DNA from: Neospora caninum Liverpool
Lineage: Eukaryota > Apicomplexa > Conoidasida > Eucoccidiorida > Sarcocystidae
Length of the DNA stretch: 64,000 nucleotides
Reading direction: 5' to 3'
NCBI RefSeq assembly: GCF_000208865.1
Contig: NC_018388.1
Span: forward strand, 1,364,001-1,428,000
Made by a program: the position numbers and the translations under genes. Below are positions 49,601 to 61,254 of this stretch, in pieces (within the stretch, counting starts at the first letter, position 1; each line of letters starts with the position of its first letter). The notes below the pieces were generated by a model. That model worked only from the letters and a program-made list of their open reading frames with translations. It had not been told where the DNA came from and ran no database searches.

Positions 49601-51471
49601 TGCAGCCTCTGGATCGAGAGTCGGTGGAGGCGAGTGCTCGTCGCGCGAACTCGGAGAGACTCACACGTCTCGAACAAGGAAGAAAACTGCGGAGACGAAA
49701 GAGCACTGGAGGGCCTGCCTTCGCCCCTTGAGCTGGCTGTCGCCATCCTCTGAGATTCATCGGCCGCCGTAGAGAGAGCACCCCGTAGGGGAGGCGACCA
49801 AGGCGCGGAGGAACAAGCCTCTGCGCTCTGGGACTCGTGGAGCGCATGCTGATGTTGGCGGATCAGTTGCACGATGCGTCCTGAGTGAGAGGCAAGAAGA
49901 AATGTTTTTCACGTGAAAGCCCCCGTGACTGGGTGCGCACACTGGCGCGTCTTGGTGCCCCTGGAGAACAAGGATATTTCATTAACATTGGACTAACTGA
50001 CTGTAAACCTGTAGCGTTAAGGCTTTCTGGAAAGTATCAGGATGCAAAAATCAACTTCAATTTTGAATTCGGTCCTTCTGGCGTGGCCAAGGGCAGTTTT
50101 GGCGACGCGCGCCCTCACGTGCTCAAAGACGCGAGGAAGCCGAAGAAAAAGACAGCATCGAGGAAACCAGGACGGGATAGAGCCACAGCAAGAGGGAAAA
50201 GGGGAAGCGACGGAGGAAGCAGGAAAGAGGAGTCAAAGGCGGCAACCCCCGGCAGGGAGAAGCAGCACTTGCCGACGCACATGGAGGGGGGACGGGGGAG
50301 GGGGGGTAGAGACGGGGGCGGCGCAGACCTAGAAACGAGCGTCATGAGGAAAAAAGAATCAACGGAAGTGGAGCAAGTTGAAGGAGAGGCAAATGTGCAG
50401 GGCGTGACGCAGCGGCTGTCCACCCGGTACAAGGAACGATACGGACCCGAGGAGCCTCTCTGTGCATCCTGCTTATGGCCTTTTCTTTTTTCCCTTCACT
50501 TGCGCACTCTTCTCTTACATCCTCCCGCTCTCCTGTTTCCCACTTACGTCTTTTGAAGAGATCAACGGCGAACGCATTTTCGGAGTTGGGTCTTCTCTCC
50601 TCTCCTCGATCGCCGTGTCCCTGTTCTTCCGTCTCTTCCTTCCGACCCCATCCGCTTTGCTGTGTTCCTGCGCCAAGCGGTTTGCAATTCACAACGACCA
50701 TTTCCACCTCCTGCGTCATCTTCTGCGCCGGCTCTTCCAAACCTGAAAAAAACGCAGCAGCCGCACCTGGAAAGAAGAGGTGTAGAGTCGTGCTTTAGCT
50801 CTTTGGCTTTGCGTTTTAGGAAACGGAGCTGGGCGCCAACTGTGCGACATAGACACCAACGACAAAGCAGGGAAAGAAGGCATCGGACAAATACGGCTCC
50901 ATCCATTCTGTCGTGTCTGAGTGCTCGTCAGAACTCGAGACTCTGGCGTCGCCGATTTTTCGCCGTTTCCGCGTCTCTCCCAGCCCCTCTCTGGCTCCGC
51001 ACCTGCTACTTTGTCCTCCACCATTGACTGGTAGAGCCAAGACGCCATGAGAGCGAGGTGTATGCTTTTGCTCGCTTTGTCGAGGAGAAAGCGGTGAAGC
51101 GACGAGGTTTTGAAGCGGACCAGCGAGAGCTGGACGAGTTGCAGGAGGTAGAAGATGATGTCTTCGTCTGTTCGCTTCACGTACAGCAGATTCACCAAGT
51201 ATTCGTGGACGCCCGGTTCCTGCCTGTGGAACAAGTAGTACATGTGGAAGTACGCGTCAAAGTAATCGGACTGAAAGAGCCGCAGAAGGCTCCCCTCGTC
51301 GCCCCTCCGCTCCAAACTCGAACTGCCCGAGCTCAACACTCTGACCAAACTCGCAGCGCGCGACCCCAGGGAAGACGAAGACGACAAGGCAGACGAACGC
51401 GGGCGATCGTCTTTCGAAGTCGCGGAGGCTTCGAGCGCAGTCTCCTGTGCAGTGCTCTTGGCGGAATATAA
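46605..51471 (-). pseudogene. Phosphatidylinositol 4-kinase type III beta-like, catalytic C-lobe broken
   Basis: PI4KB makes PI4P at the Golgi. In-phase minus exons: one ending at 51010 (LKU domain: [33 protein letters not shown]), 49880-49667, 49500-48922 (LQQFIMKQRRCDYFNTLHHF), 48701-48581, 48458-48380 (ERLRRRSPYGHLRSW), 48048-47905 (VLMKSGDDWRQELLASQL with the ATP-site Lys; LPLWLRPYEILVTGSNSG), 47609-47488 (VMKFVPDTCRVDVLKKR), 47261-47157 and 46781-46605. Exon 47261-47157 reads [17 protein letters not shown], then DRYNGN (normally DRHNGN), then an in-frame TAG at 47184-47186; [10 protein letters not shown] continues in another frame. The last exon gives [18 protein letters not shown], stops, and then in a third frame ends [15 protein letters not shown]...ITNDIL, the normal PI4KB terminus. 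About 75-80 residues of C-lobe between them are missing. The upstream start and any exon in 49881-51009 are unresolved. Sequence error remains possible. Confidence 0.7.
47184..47205 (-). other. Disrupted PI kinase catalytic loop
   Basis: DRYNGN codons are followed directly by TAG. The expected Ile-Leu of NGNILLD is missing, which implies a deletion of about 7 bases relative to the family, and Tyr replaces the catalytic-loop His. Confidence 0.7.
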
Positions 51472-53048
51472 AAAAGATTTTATGTGACCAGGCCAAAATT
51501 ACAGAGCATATTTCAGAAGCGCTTCCCCCTTTTAATGCACGCAAAGCACTTTTGTTGCTGTGAACGTGGTCCTGTGAACTGGCGAATGACTGGGGGTAAA
51601 AAAATGCACTTCGCGACGCGGAGTCTGACCAGCCGCGCCATGGTGTTCCGCCCGTCTTTGCGCTTCAAACCGTTTCCTGTGTACCTTTCTCCTTCCTCCG
51701 CGAAGAAACTTGTTTTCACTAAACGTAAACACAGATCCCTCGCTCGTCATCCCGTGGCTGGTCGTGCCCCACAAAGCTGTGCCTTCGCCTCGAAGGCCCT
51801 TTGCCCGCCAGTACACGAAGCAGAGTGTCACCTTCCTTTTGGTGGATGAGACATCTTTTGATGAATTCATTTATACCGTCGCTTGAGACGAAATGACTCG
51901 GCATCAAACCCCGCCGCCGCTGGAACGTCAATGGAACTCAGGACAGCGGGCCCAGCGTTCTACGCGCGACCTGCGATCCTCTTCGGAACAAAACCGGCGG
52001 CGCAAGGGAAGACAAGCAAAGGGAAACCTAAGCAGGGGAAGACAAGCAAACGGAAACCTAGGCAGGTGAAGACAAGCAAACGGAAACCTAGGCAGGTGAA
52101 GACAAGCAAACGGAAACCTAGGCAGGTGAAGACAAGCAAACGGAAACCTGGGCAGGTGAAGACAAGCAAACGGAAACCGCGGAGAGAAAACGAGGCCTGC
52201 ATGTCACTATGTACTCTGAACGTTTATCGTGTCGATTCCCCGTGCACGACGACACTTATTCCGCCTTTCCTTCCGTTTTCACAGACCGTTCGCGCTAGGC
52301 ACTCGCTGTAACGGTCCTTTCTCAGCAAAGCAAAATGCTTTTACGTGTTTCTGGGGTTTTTGTCTTCTGGGGCGTCGCGCGAGTCACCCATTCGTCGAGT
52401 TTTGTATCGAGAGGGCATGTACCAGCACACGCGGGCCCCCAAGGTGCCGCACGGCATCTGGGAAACGGGACGTACCTACGCCAGAAGGGCCACCCTCTAA
52501 GGAGACTGGTCGCTTGAGAACGGAAGAATCCGTCAAGTCTCGTTCCACAACAAACGGACCAGGAGTTTGTCTTTTTTGTCGCCGTGTCTGGATGTTCCAG
52601 TGCGCGAGATCGCGCACAGGGGCGTCCCAGCGCATGCACAACACTCGATCCAGCAGGATCCCGAGAGGAGAGCCTTTGACTCGGCGGAAGCAATCGCCCC
52701 TGTCTGAACCTATGGAGCCGGCGTTGGGACCTCGTGCATTTATTTCGTGTCGAGCGCTCTAGGAAAGTTTTTTGACGGGGCCCGCGTTCCGCAGCCCATT
52801 GCGCGTCACGCTAGTCGCCGCCATCCGGCTTCAGCCGCTTCATCGATGCATCTGTGCTCTCTCTTGCGCATCTGCCCAAGGACGCCGGACGCTCTCGTAC
52901 CGGGAACTGCATTTCCTAACTCTAGGTTCCGGCATCAACCCGTGTGGCGGGGGGCCTTCAACTCCTTGCGGAGACGCCCGGGCCTTTCCGTTTCGGTGTC
53001 CATGAACCTCAGGGGGGGGGTGCGCAGATTCTCTTCCCCGGCCGCAAA
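51472..53048. other. Divergent intergenic region, PI4K locus (-) and TLC gene (+)
   Basis: Contains the 30-bp minisatellite at 52011-52180. It may also hold unresolved 5' exons of the PI4K-like locus or of the TLC gene. No other feature supported. Confidence 0.45.
52011..52180. repeat. 30-bp tandem repeat, about 5.6 copies
   Basis: The unit GACAAGCAAACGGAAACCTA plus GGCAGGTGAA repeats from 52011, with near-identical central copies. In one plus frame (51883-52311) it would encode a Lys/Arg-rich decapeptide KTSKRKPRQV in tandem, but that frame has no other support as a gene. Confidence 0.95.
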
Positions 53049-54618
53049 ATGCTTGGCCCTTTCCAGGCTTTCCGAAGATCTGAGTGGCGCACACCCACTG
53101 TCCTCTGCTCTCGTCGGGGACTGCCGCGCTGTGTCTCCTCTCCCTATTCGCAGTCTCTGTTCTCATGTGTGGCGTTGCTGTCCTTCGTCTTCGCGATCCG
53201 CGTGGAGAGCCGCCTCGAACGCGACGGACCCGGCGTACGGGACAGCCTCCCCTCTGCGCCGTCGCAGCCGGAGACATGTTATCCACCAAGCTTTTCTCTG
53301 TTCTGGATTGTTGTATCCGCGGGCCTGTGGTTTGTCGTCGCGTCCTTGCCCGTTCACCGCATTCCTCTCCTCTTTGTTCCGGCCCAAGTTCGCGAGCGCG
53401 TCTTGCAGCAGGTGCGGGACGCGCGGCGCACGCTGATGGACGCGACAGACGGCGAAGCGGAGCGAGAAAAGAAGACGGCGGCCAAAGACTTTCTGGTTTC
53501 TGTGCGAAACCGGAGTGTCGGCTTTGTCCACGCGTCGATCATCTCGGTTCTGTCCCTGGCGTGCGTGACGCTCGACAAGCAACTCATCGACGATAAGATT
53601 TTCGGCTGCTCGCCGCTCTTCACTGTGACAGGTAAACACCGCCTCGCACGGCGCAGCTGCCTCAGAGAATCAGAGAACAGAGGCGGGTGCGTGACGCGAC
53701 TTGGAAAGGCGGGACGGGGCGCCCCGAGGAAACGCGAGAAGAACGAAGAGACGGGGACGAGCAGAAGGAACAAACAGCGTTTGCAGGCAGAGCGGAGAGA
53801 GCGCGAGTTTGCGAGGCGTTATGCGGAAGGGGAGAGAGGGAGAACGAGACGGGCGCAGCGCCTGGAGTTGGTGAGACCCACAGGGAGAAAAGCGCGGTGG
53901 CAAGCGAGAGAGGCGAGAGGGACTGTGCACGACACACACACGCGCGCGCGCCTTCCTTCCGTCTACGCGTCCTCCGGAGGAATGCCCCTTCCCGCCCTTC
54001 TCTCACGGTGTCTCTTTTGAGCATGTGTATGTGTGTGTGCGTGTTTCAGGCATCATCCTGACAGGGTACTTTTTGTGGGATTTCTGCGTGATTCTCTGGC
54101 ACTGGACTCCAGCCGCGCCCCAGTGGCTGCTCCACTGTGCCGTCTCTGTAATTACGGCGGCGAACCCGTTCCTGGTGCTTCCAGGAGAGCCGCCAATGTG
54201 TTTCTACGCTGCGAGTCTCATTCTCTTTGAGCTTAGCACCCCGTTCCTGGCGCTTCGCTATTTCATGCTCAGAGCGTACGTCTTTCATCCCAGTCCGGCA
54301 GACGGGAAGTCGGAAGGCGACGCGAAGCTCACACAAAACGGAGAGAAGGGCGGCGCGCGGACGCTCCCCCGCTGCTACACGCTCGTCTCCGTCTGCTTCT
54401 TCCTCGCGTTTTTCCTCGTGCGCATTCTCTGGGGCCTCGGCTGGATGCTCCCGTCGCTCTTGGTGTTTCTTTCGAACGGGGATGGGGCCTTGTTCAGGCC
54501 GTGGCGAAGATACATCTTCTACGCAAGTGTGCCGCTGTTCTCAGCTTTGAATCTGTATTGGCTCTACATGATCGTCGAGTCCGTCCTCTGCAAGCGCCAG
54601 AAAAAGAAGCAGCAGTGA
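53049..54618 (+). CDS. TLC-domain multipass membrane protein (TLCD type)
   Basis: Two exons, 53049-53631 and 54050-54618, joined in phase at a Gly codon (383 residues). Several hydrophobic segments: SLFWIVVSAGLWFVVASL near the N-terminus, HASIISVLSLACVTL, ILTGYFLWDFCVILWHW, FYAASLILFELSTPFL, CFFLAFFLVRILWGLGWML and a last one near YIFYASVPLFSALNLYWLY. The order NRSVGFVHA, then GYFLWDF, then FELSTPFLALRYF matches TRAM-LAG-CLN8 domain proteins of the TMEM56/TLCD group (lipid-related, ER or plasma membrane). The HHxxxxxxD motif of ceramide synthases is not visible, so sphingolipid synthesis is not claimed. The C-terminus is KRQKKKQQ, lysine-rich as in ER-retained proteins. The start is the first ATG in frame; upstream in-frame sequence is open, and an acceptor near 53153 could give a different first exon. 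Confidence 0.78.
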
Positions 54619-56054
54619 GGGGAGACGAGGAACGCGAGAAACGCGGCGGGGCCGTCTGGCGTCGAGAACCCGAAGGCGAAGCGGGAACGAGCGGAGACAT
54701 CCGCCGTGGGCGAATCCCCTTCCGACCCACACACACCGTGAGAAGGCGCAGTTGAATTTGAAGCGAGAGGATCGGCTCAAACCGGATACTAGAGAGGACA
54801 AACGCTTTCAACCTGTCGAAGACCGAGCACTCCCATCGTGACAGCTCTGGTCAACTGCACCAGCAAGCATCGGCTGGACCTACACTGGACACGGGAACAA
54901 TTGTTCACAGCCCCAGGGGCGGGGCAAAGTCTCCCGCACATGCCAAGGACCAGGAGCGGAGTCTGGAGAACGTCTGCGGGCGAGGTGAAAAGGGGCTGAC
55001 CTGCGGCGGCCTTCGAGTCCGAAGGGCTCGCAGGAGCGCTATTTATTTACTGGGCTTGGGTGTTTCCCATTGTGCGCGCGTGGCGTTTGCAGTGCAGTTT
55101 AGACAGCTTCCTGCACTGCGGTGTGTAGTGTTTCGTCACAGTTTCCTGAACAGGTCTTCTCCACGGGGAGCAGTCGGTCGCTGCCGCTCGTCAGGCGCTG
55201 TTTCCCAGTGCGCCGCGGGGGCAACGCCAGCGCAGCAAAGGTTTTTCAAAGGTCGCGGGATGTTCAATCTCGGGGGCCCAAAACCGCCTGTTGTTGAGCT
55301 CAAGCGGAAGCAGAAGTGTGTGTACGCAACTGGACAAAACACATTTAGGCTTGGCTACGCGACAAGACCGTAAACAGGGAAAACAGGGACAAGCACTCGA
55401 CGCACTTTTTGGCGCACACACACATACCTACCCAACCAATAGAGCCCGCAGGCCAAAATCGCTGCGGCCCCGTTCTCAGTCACGCGTCGCCGTCGAGCTC
55501 AGGGAAAGACTCTTTCACAGACAAACTAGCCGGTCGTTCCCTATATAACAGGGAGGACACCCCTGAGAGAAAACGTCTCTTTCAGTCCGCCTTCCCGCGG
55601 CTCTCTAATCCTGTGTGTGTGCCACATTCTGCATTCAACTATAGCATCCAGCGGCCGGCACTGATCTAGCGATTCAGAAATCCAGCAATCACAGCGCCTA
55701 AAACCTCGTTTCATTCCTGCCCATTCGGTGTGGCGACACTGCACAGCGGACGCAGGCTTCCGCCGGTTTCCAAAGCTTCGGCCGGCCAGTTGCTGCCTCA
55801 GCGCGTGCCTTGGACGGAAAAACAATTCTCCCCCACGAGAACGGGCTCGCACCGCTACTTGCGCCAACCCTGCAGTGCGGTACTCCCTGGCTCACGACTC
55901 AACTACGGGACGTCTAGCACCAGTCCCGTTAGGGGGAATGGACAGCGCGCACACCTGCTCTTTGCCCCACTTCTTTCCAGACCGGCGAGGCCTTCGTTAA
56001 ACGCGGGCACGGAAAATACACTGCGGCTCCTCTCAAGTTGTGTCCCGACACAAC
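54619..56054. other. Convergent 3' region between TLC gene and RPC9
   Basis: No gene recognised. A small plus frame at 55056-55373 lacks family similarity. Confidence 0.5.
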
Positions 56055-57684
56055 CTAGGCGCCACCGACCGCTTCGCCCGCCGAGGAGTGTCTCTTTCGT
56101 GATCCTTGCCTGGACCGCGTCCGGGGTTTTCGGGCCGCACTGCTCGCTCTCTTGCCCCTGCGACCGCGTCGGGCTCCACGGGAGTCGTCCTGAGGGTCTT
56201 CACCTTCCTCGCCTTGCCCACGCTCCGGGATAGTCGCTTCTCCAAAAATGTTTTCCGCTCCAGCCTGACAGATTTCCAGAGCTTCGAGGAACGTCCTCGT
56301 CTCGTCAGGCGCGAGGCTGTTGGCTCCAGAGCCCGAGGAGCCCGCAGCCAGAGGGGCGATCAAGGCCGAGGAGACAGACGGGGCGGGAGGAAACATGGAC
56401 GGCTTGGGGGAGGCATCCGCACTTTGCGCAAGGTCAAGAAACGAATCTTGTCCCTCTTTTGTCAATCGGCCATCCTGCGGGGCGCGTAAGGAAGAGCCAG
56501 TCGCGGCAGCCATCTCGCAGCTCGCCCCTCCAGGGAAAACGGCAGCTGAAGCGGACAGTGCAGAGGAGACAGTGGAGCCCAACAGGCCCGTTGCGTGCAC
56601 GAACTGGGGCGATGAGGGCGTCGGCCACGGCGCCAGCGTCCCTGTCCCGCCAATGGAATACGGCGGAGGCGTGGTTTTGTGGTCCACCAAGAAGTGCTGG
56701 ATAGCCTCCAAAACTTCATTCACTTCGTTTTCCGAGAGCCTGCACGGAAACACGCGTCACGCAGAGTGACAGGCGACGGCCAAAGTGGGATGAACAGAAC
56801 CCATGGGACAGCGCGGTCCTCAGTAGACACGGGCAGAGACGAAAGCAGCGATTTGTGCGAAACTGGAAAATGAGAGAGGGTCGGATGAAGCGCAAGACGA
56901 CCTTGTGGACCAAGAGGGACAAAAGAGAGACAACGAAACGACGCGGAGAAGTCGTTTACAGAGCACGTGGGGCAAAAAGAAGGGGGTCATCTCACCTGAC
57001 TGCACACTCCTCCACCATGGCGTAGATCTCGACAGGCTTTGAGGCTCCGAGGTTCAGCATCTGAAGAAGCTCGCCTTGGTAGAGCCCGTAGCGGAGACTG
57101 AGGATCTCTAGGCACGGACCAACGCATGAAAAAAATCGGCGACACAGGAGCTTTTGAAGGCCACGCGCAACCATCGCGGACGGACCCCCTCCCAGAGCGC
57201 TGCCGCTGCGTCGGCTCTCATTGCCCTCATGTGTCGACGGGCCTAGCGCTGCTCTTGAGCACTTGTCGTCTTGCCGTGCAGTTCCGCGGCCGTGTTGCGC
57301 GACTGGCCGCGTCCGTTCTCGGCCGCTTGTTTCGGCGCTCTGTCGCTCTTGAGGACTCGTGTCGAGCAGCGAGAGGTACGGGCACGTGGACTCTATGTAA
57401 TGTTGAAGGGTGTGATTTAGCATATGCTGGTAGAGATACGCTTTGACGGTTTCCGGGCGGAAAACCCTGGAAGCCCCGTCGGCCGGACCGCCCGCTGGGT
57501 CCGACACTGCGGACGAAGCGCCTCCTTTCTCAGGCTCGTCAGCCGCATTCTGACGAGCTTCCGAAGACGAGGAGTGACTGAGGAGAAGAGACTGAAGAGA
57601 AGGCAGGCGCCGCTGCTGCTGCCGAAGTAAGGCGAGGACTTCCAGATTCGTCAGAACCCCGACGCAGGGTTCCACCACGTGCAT
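56055..57684 (-). CDS. RNA polymerase III subunit RPC9/CRCP-like (Rpb4/RPC9 family)
   Basis: RPC9 pairs with RPC8 in the Pol III stalk that helps TFIIIB-dependent initiation. Two exons, 57684-56996 and 56739-56055, joined at an Arg codon (457 residues). The N-terminus VGVLTNLEVLALLRQQQRRL equals the family's LSNYEVLxLL helix. After a Ser/Gln/Glu-rich insert comes ETVKAYLYQHML, a second insert, then GLYQGELLQMLNLGASKPVEIYAMVEEC and RLSENEVNEVLEAIQHFL, the HRDC-like core LLNxRPxxxVEIxxMVEExxxRLxxEEVExLL. Typical orthologues have 120-150 residues; this one is about three times longer because of the inserts and a C-terminal tail that becomes strongly basic (RGARRGRRGKR, RKPRTRSRQGSRKR). The Met three residues before EPCVGVL is the start choice. 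Confidence 0.85.
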
Positions 57685-60600
57685 GGTGAGGGCAGTCGAT
57701 GTCCACAAGAGCACAGGAGGCAGACAGGCCTCAGGAAATCAAGGAATCAAAGAGCCTTTCATAGGCTTCTGGTTCAATAGACACGCAAACCCCGTTTTTC
57801 CACCTGGATTTGAGGGCATGCGGACAGCATGCAATTTGCGGCCGGCCCAGTGTGCAGAACTCTACGCAAAAAAATGATGGGAATGAGAACGCGAAATTGC
57901 CGAATCGAGACGAGGTAAACAAGCTGTGGGGAGGAAAATGACGGAAGGGGAAAAAAGCACCGGAAAACAACGGAGAGAAAAGGACTGCAACCGTGTTGAC
58001 TGCGCGCATGCGACAGCGGCCGCCCTCGAAGATCGCGCTGAGAGAGCCGCCTCACCCTGTATGCGGAAACGTCGAGTCTCCTGGATATGCGGTTGAAGCG
58101 TTCTCGACCCAACTGGAAAAGAAACCAGATAGCAGCTGTCTTTTTCCTTCCCCAATTCCGGTCTTTGGGCCATACAAAAGTACTCGCTGTTTCATCGAAC
58201 CAGAGATCCTTGACAGAAGTAGCCAGGCTGTGTCCAAACAGGTGTCAAAAGTTCCCGCGTTCTCGGGCTTCTCGACCGTTCTGTGCGTGTCACACTTAAA
58301 CTGGAACCATGACCATGATGAAGAGTTCGGTCGAATAAACATGATGGCTACTTTACAGGAAAATGCTTCAGAGTTCTCCAGAACATTGTTCCTTTTCAGC
58401 GCGCAGCTGGCAACTGCTGCTCGCGCTCTGTAACGATCAACCTGCAAACCTATCGTGTAGATCACTCTCTTCCAAATCTTCAGACCAGTGTGACCGCAGG
58501 AGAAGAGAACCTCAGACCTCTCCAGTGCTTTGCTGTCGGCTGGGCTTCCCAAACAAAATCCTACGGCAATGATTAGTCCCATGTTGGCCATCCCGACTTC
58601 TGCAGTCTCCTCATTTTCGAGATGAGAGTTTGTAGCAGCTTGTAAAGCGCCAAACTAACTCTATAGTACTGTACCAATTGTTTTTTGGTTTTCCAAGAAA
58701 ACACTCTACCAATTCTGAATGCTTCCGGAGGGAAAGGAACCTGCTAGTCCGAGGAATCGCTCGATATACAGTCTCTGTTGCAGTACGCTGGCCTAGCTCG
58801 TCAATTGCCACTTGGCAATAGTGTCTTTACCTCAGCTTCCATTCGGTATCTTTAGCCACAAGAACAACATGACTCTACCCTCACGCCGTCCGTCACCTTA
58901 GTCGCGTTGAGGTCATCCAACGGTACCGTTTTGCTCTCCGGTCTGTTGTAGACGCACAGCTACGTGATGATTCTGTGTCACGCCTCCTGAATAAAAATCC
59001 CTTTGTGTACACAGAGGACATAATCGGTCCCCGCGTCCTGGCTTCCTAGGATTGATCTGCGCAGTAGAGGAATTCGGCCACTTACGTTTGTTACACCTTC
59101 CCACAAACGCGTGACTTGGACAGCTTGCACGCATCTGAGGCAGCGGCTTCATAGTCCCCCCACCCGCTGGGAGGCAGCAATCTCATGCTTCATACCAACG
59201 TTTTGGTGTCGTGCCGGTGCAACACCATTCTGATGCATCAATCCGTGAAAGCCTCATCAAAGCTGAAGTCGACGGAGGGAGGATCCGAATCGAACGCGAA
59301 AGGATTAACGACTCTGTAACTATAAGGACATCGCAGTGACACTCTACTATGCCACAGCAAGGTAAGGGTAGCTGAGAGACTGTAACATGGCATGAATGAT
59401 TGAGGCCGTCGCTACATTCAGCATTCATGCTGGTAAGAGAGTGAAAAGAGGCGCATGTGAGAAAATGTTCTTTCGGGGTTCGTGGGCCACAATTCACCAG
59501 TCGCGTGGTTACGGGTGCACAGAAGAGCGACAGGTGAATCGCGTCAGCACGACGCTGAGAGAGGTTGTCTTTCCAAATATGTTTCATGACACCTCAGGAC
59601 TCCATGAGATCGTGCGCGAAACCTGGAAAGTTCTCTGATGTGAGAGGCGAAGGTCGTCACCGTGAAATCGCACAACAGCATCCCAGCGAAAATGCTTCCG
59701 TTGACGGATCTGCATCCAGGCGGTAGGAAACACGAGTCACAGGGAATCACTGTGTGCCACACTCCAGAAACTACAGAAAATCTCTAGCCGCCTTCTAAAT
59801 TGCGACGAACTGGAAATTCAGAGAAAGGCGGGGGCTAGCCGGGGCTCTCAAAGACAGGCTGTTGCCTGTCCCGCGAATCCTCGCTGCCAGGCAGACTGAA
59901 CAGGAAAATTCGAAGAGGGTCATTCTGATTGTCTGATTGGAACAAATCCTAGCTGGAGGGGGGGGGTTCTCTACATCTTGAAAGTGTGGAATGGAAGCAG
60001 CATGTCGATGGATACTGGCATGCTCGCAACAAGAGTCAGAGAATTGCCGACTCCGATTGGCTGCAGCAGTGCGCAAGACAGCTACTAGCCGCGAGGCTTG
60101 GTGAAACTGAGATCCCCGTAAGCTTTTTTTCGTTTCTGGTCGCAAATAACCTCCTAAAAACACCCGGCTTTTTTGTCGATTATGAGTGTGAATTTCACGG
60201 CACTTGCGGATACTGATTCATTTGCATGGCTTTATAGCCCCGGCCTTCTCGCGTGTGGCCAATCCCCAAGACAAAACGTCTCTCTACGCCCGAGAGCGCT
60301 GGCGCAGGAGCAGAGTTTGCCACTGCTTTTTCTCACCAAGTCAAAGATACAAAGCAAGAGTAAATAAATTCCACCTGAGTTAAGTGGTGAACATTGGAAA
60401 CATGTTTTCAGTCCATGCTGCTGTTGACTCTGTTGGGAACAGCTAACCTCCCGAGTTCTCAAGACTCTTCTCGCGACTCTCCTGCTTCTCGCGACTCTCC
60501 AGCTTATCTCGGCGTCACGCTTTCATTGCATACGACTCTGAACATTTGAACCGTTGCGCTTTTATGCGGCGTACTCTTGTCATGCTGCCTCCTTCAGAGC

Positions 60601-61254
60601 TGCTCGGCGGCTTTTTTATAGCGCTGGCCTTTGATTCGTCGCTATGGCGACAGCTTCTTTCCTCCACTCAGGACGTACGCGTGACCATTTGCGAGTTCTG
60701 GGACAGCCGGTGCCTGTCTGTTGAGGCGCCTGTTCATATCGGAGCGCATCTTCGAAGCGCTGCGTTCCTCTGAGAGATCTACCGCTGCTTCGCGCTTCCA
60801 TCCGTTCATTGTTTTAGCACCGCCAACCCTGCACTGGCTACAATGCTGCTCCACGGCTGAAAGGAGACTGCCGAGGCCGTTGCAACCAGAAAGGCGCTGC
60901 TTTTTTTCGGAGCCCTGCGCACTCCCTTTAGTTTCATGTGTCCATACGCAAACTTTTGCCCGCCCTTCTCGGCCGCAGCGCCCTGTCGTTGGCCAGTCTC
61001 GTTCCTCTCGCGTTCCCGGGTTTTGTGAATGACGAGCGCCTTGTCTCCGAATGCAGGGATTCGCACCCCTTTCCCCAAGGGATCGGCGTATTCACGCGCT
61101 TTCTTCTTACACTCACAGCTGAGACTTGATTAGTGTGTGCAGCAGGAGCTTTCCGTAGCAGGTGGCTCTGCTACCGCTGCTGATGCAGATTCGCAGTCCG
61201 TCTCAAGGCATCTTGCTTTGTTGCTTCACTGGTGTCTTGGGGATTTCCTTGTAG
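57685..61254. other. Gene-poor tract upstream of RPC9
   Basis: AT-richer and stop-rich from about 58100 to 60600. One minus frame (58052-58591) is noted separately. Otherwise no RNA gene, repeat family or spliced gene could be recognised. Confidence 0.45.
58052..58591 (-). CDS. Hypothetical small protein with signal-like N-terminus (tentative)
   Basis: A 179-codon ATG-initiated frame in an otherwise stop-rich area. It begins MANMGLIIAVGFCLGSPADS, a short hydrophobic stretch that could be a signal peptide, and contains seven cysteines. No domain recognised, no repeats, no neighbours that suggest a role. It could equally be a chance open frame. Confidence 0.22.
   Translation of the reverse strand: MANMGLIIAVGFCLGSPADSKALERSEVLFSCGHTGLKIWKRVIYTIGLQVDRYRARAAVASCALKRNNVLENSEAFSCKVAIMFIRPNSSSWSWFQFKCDTHRTVEKPENAGTFDTCLDTAWLLLSRISGSMKQRVLLYGPKTGIGEGKRQLLSGFFSSWVENASTAYPGDSTFPHTG

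Noticed and set aside
49501..49666. Apparent frameshifts in the PI4K locus around 49.5-49.7 kb
   Set aside because: Explained by a normal intron: donor after 49667 and acceptor before 49500 restore phase, so this is not counted as a lesion.
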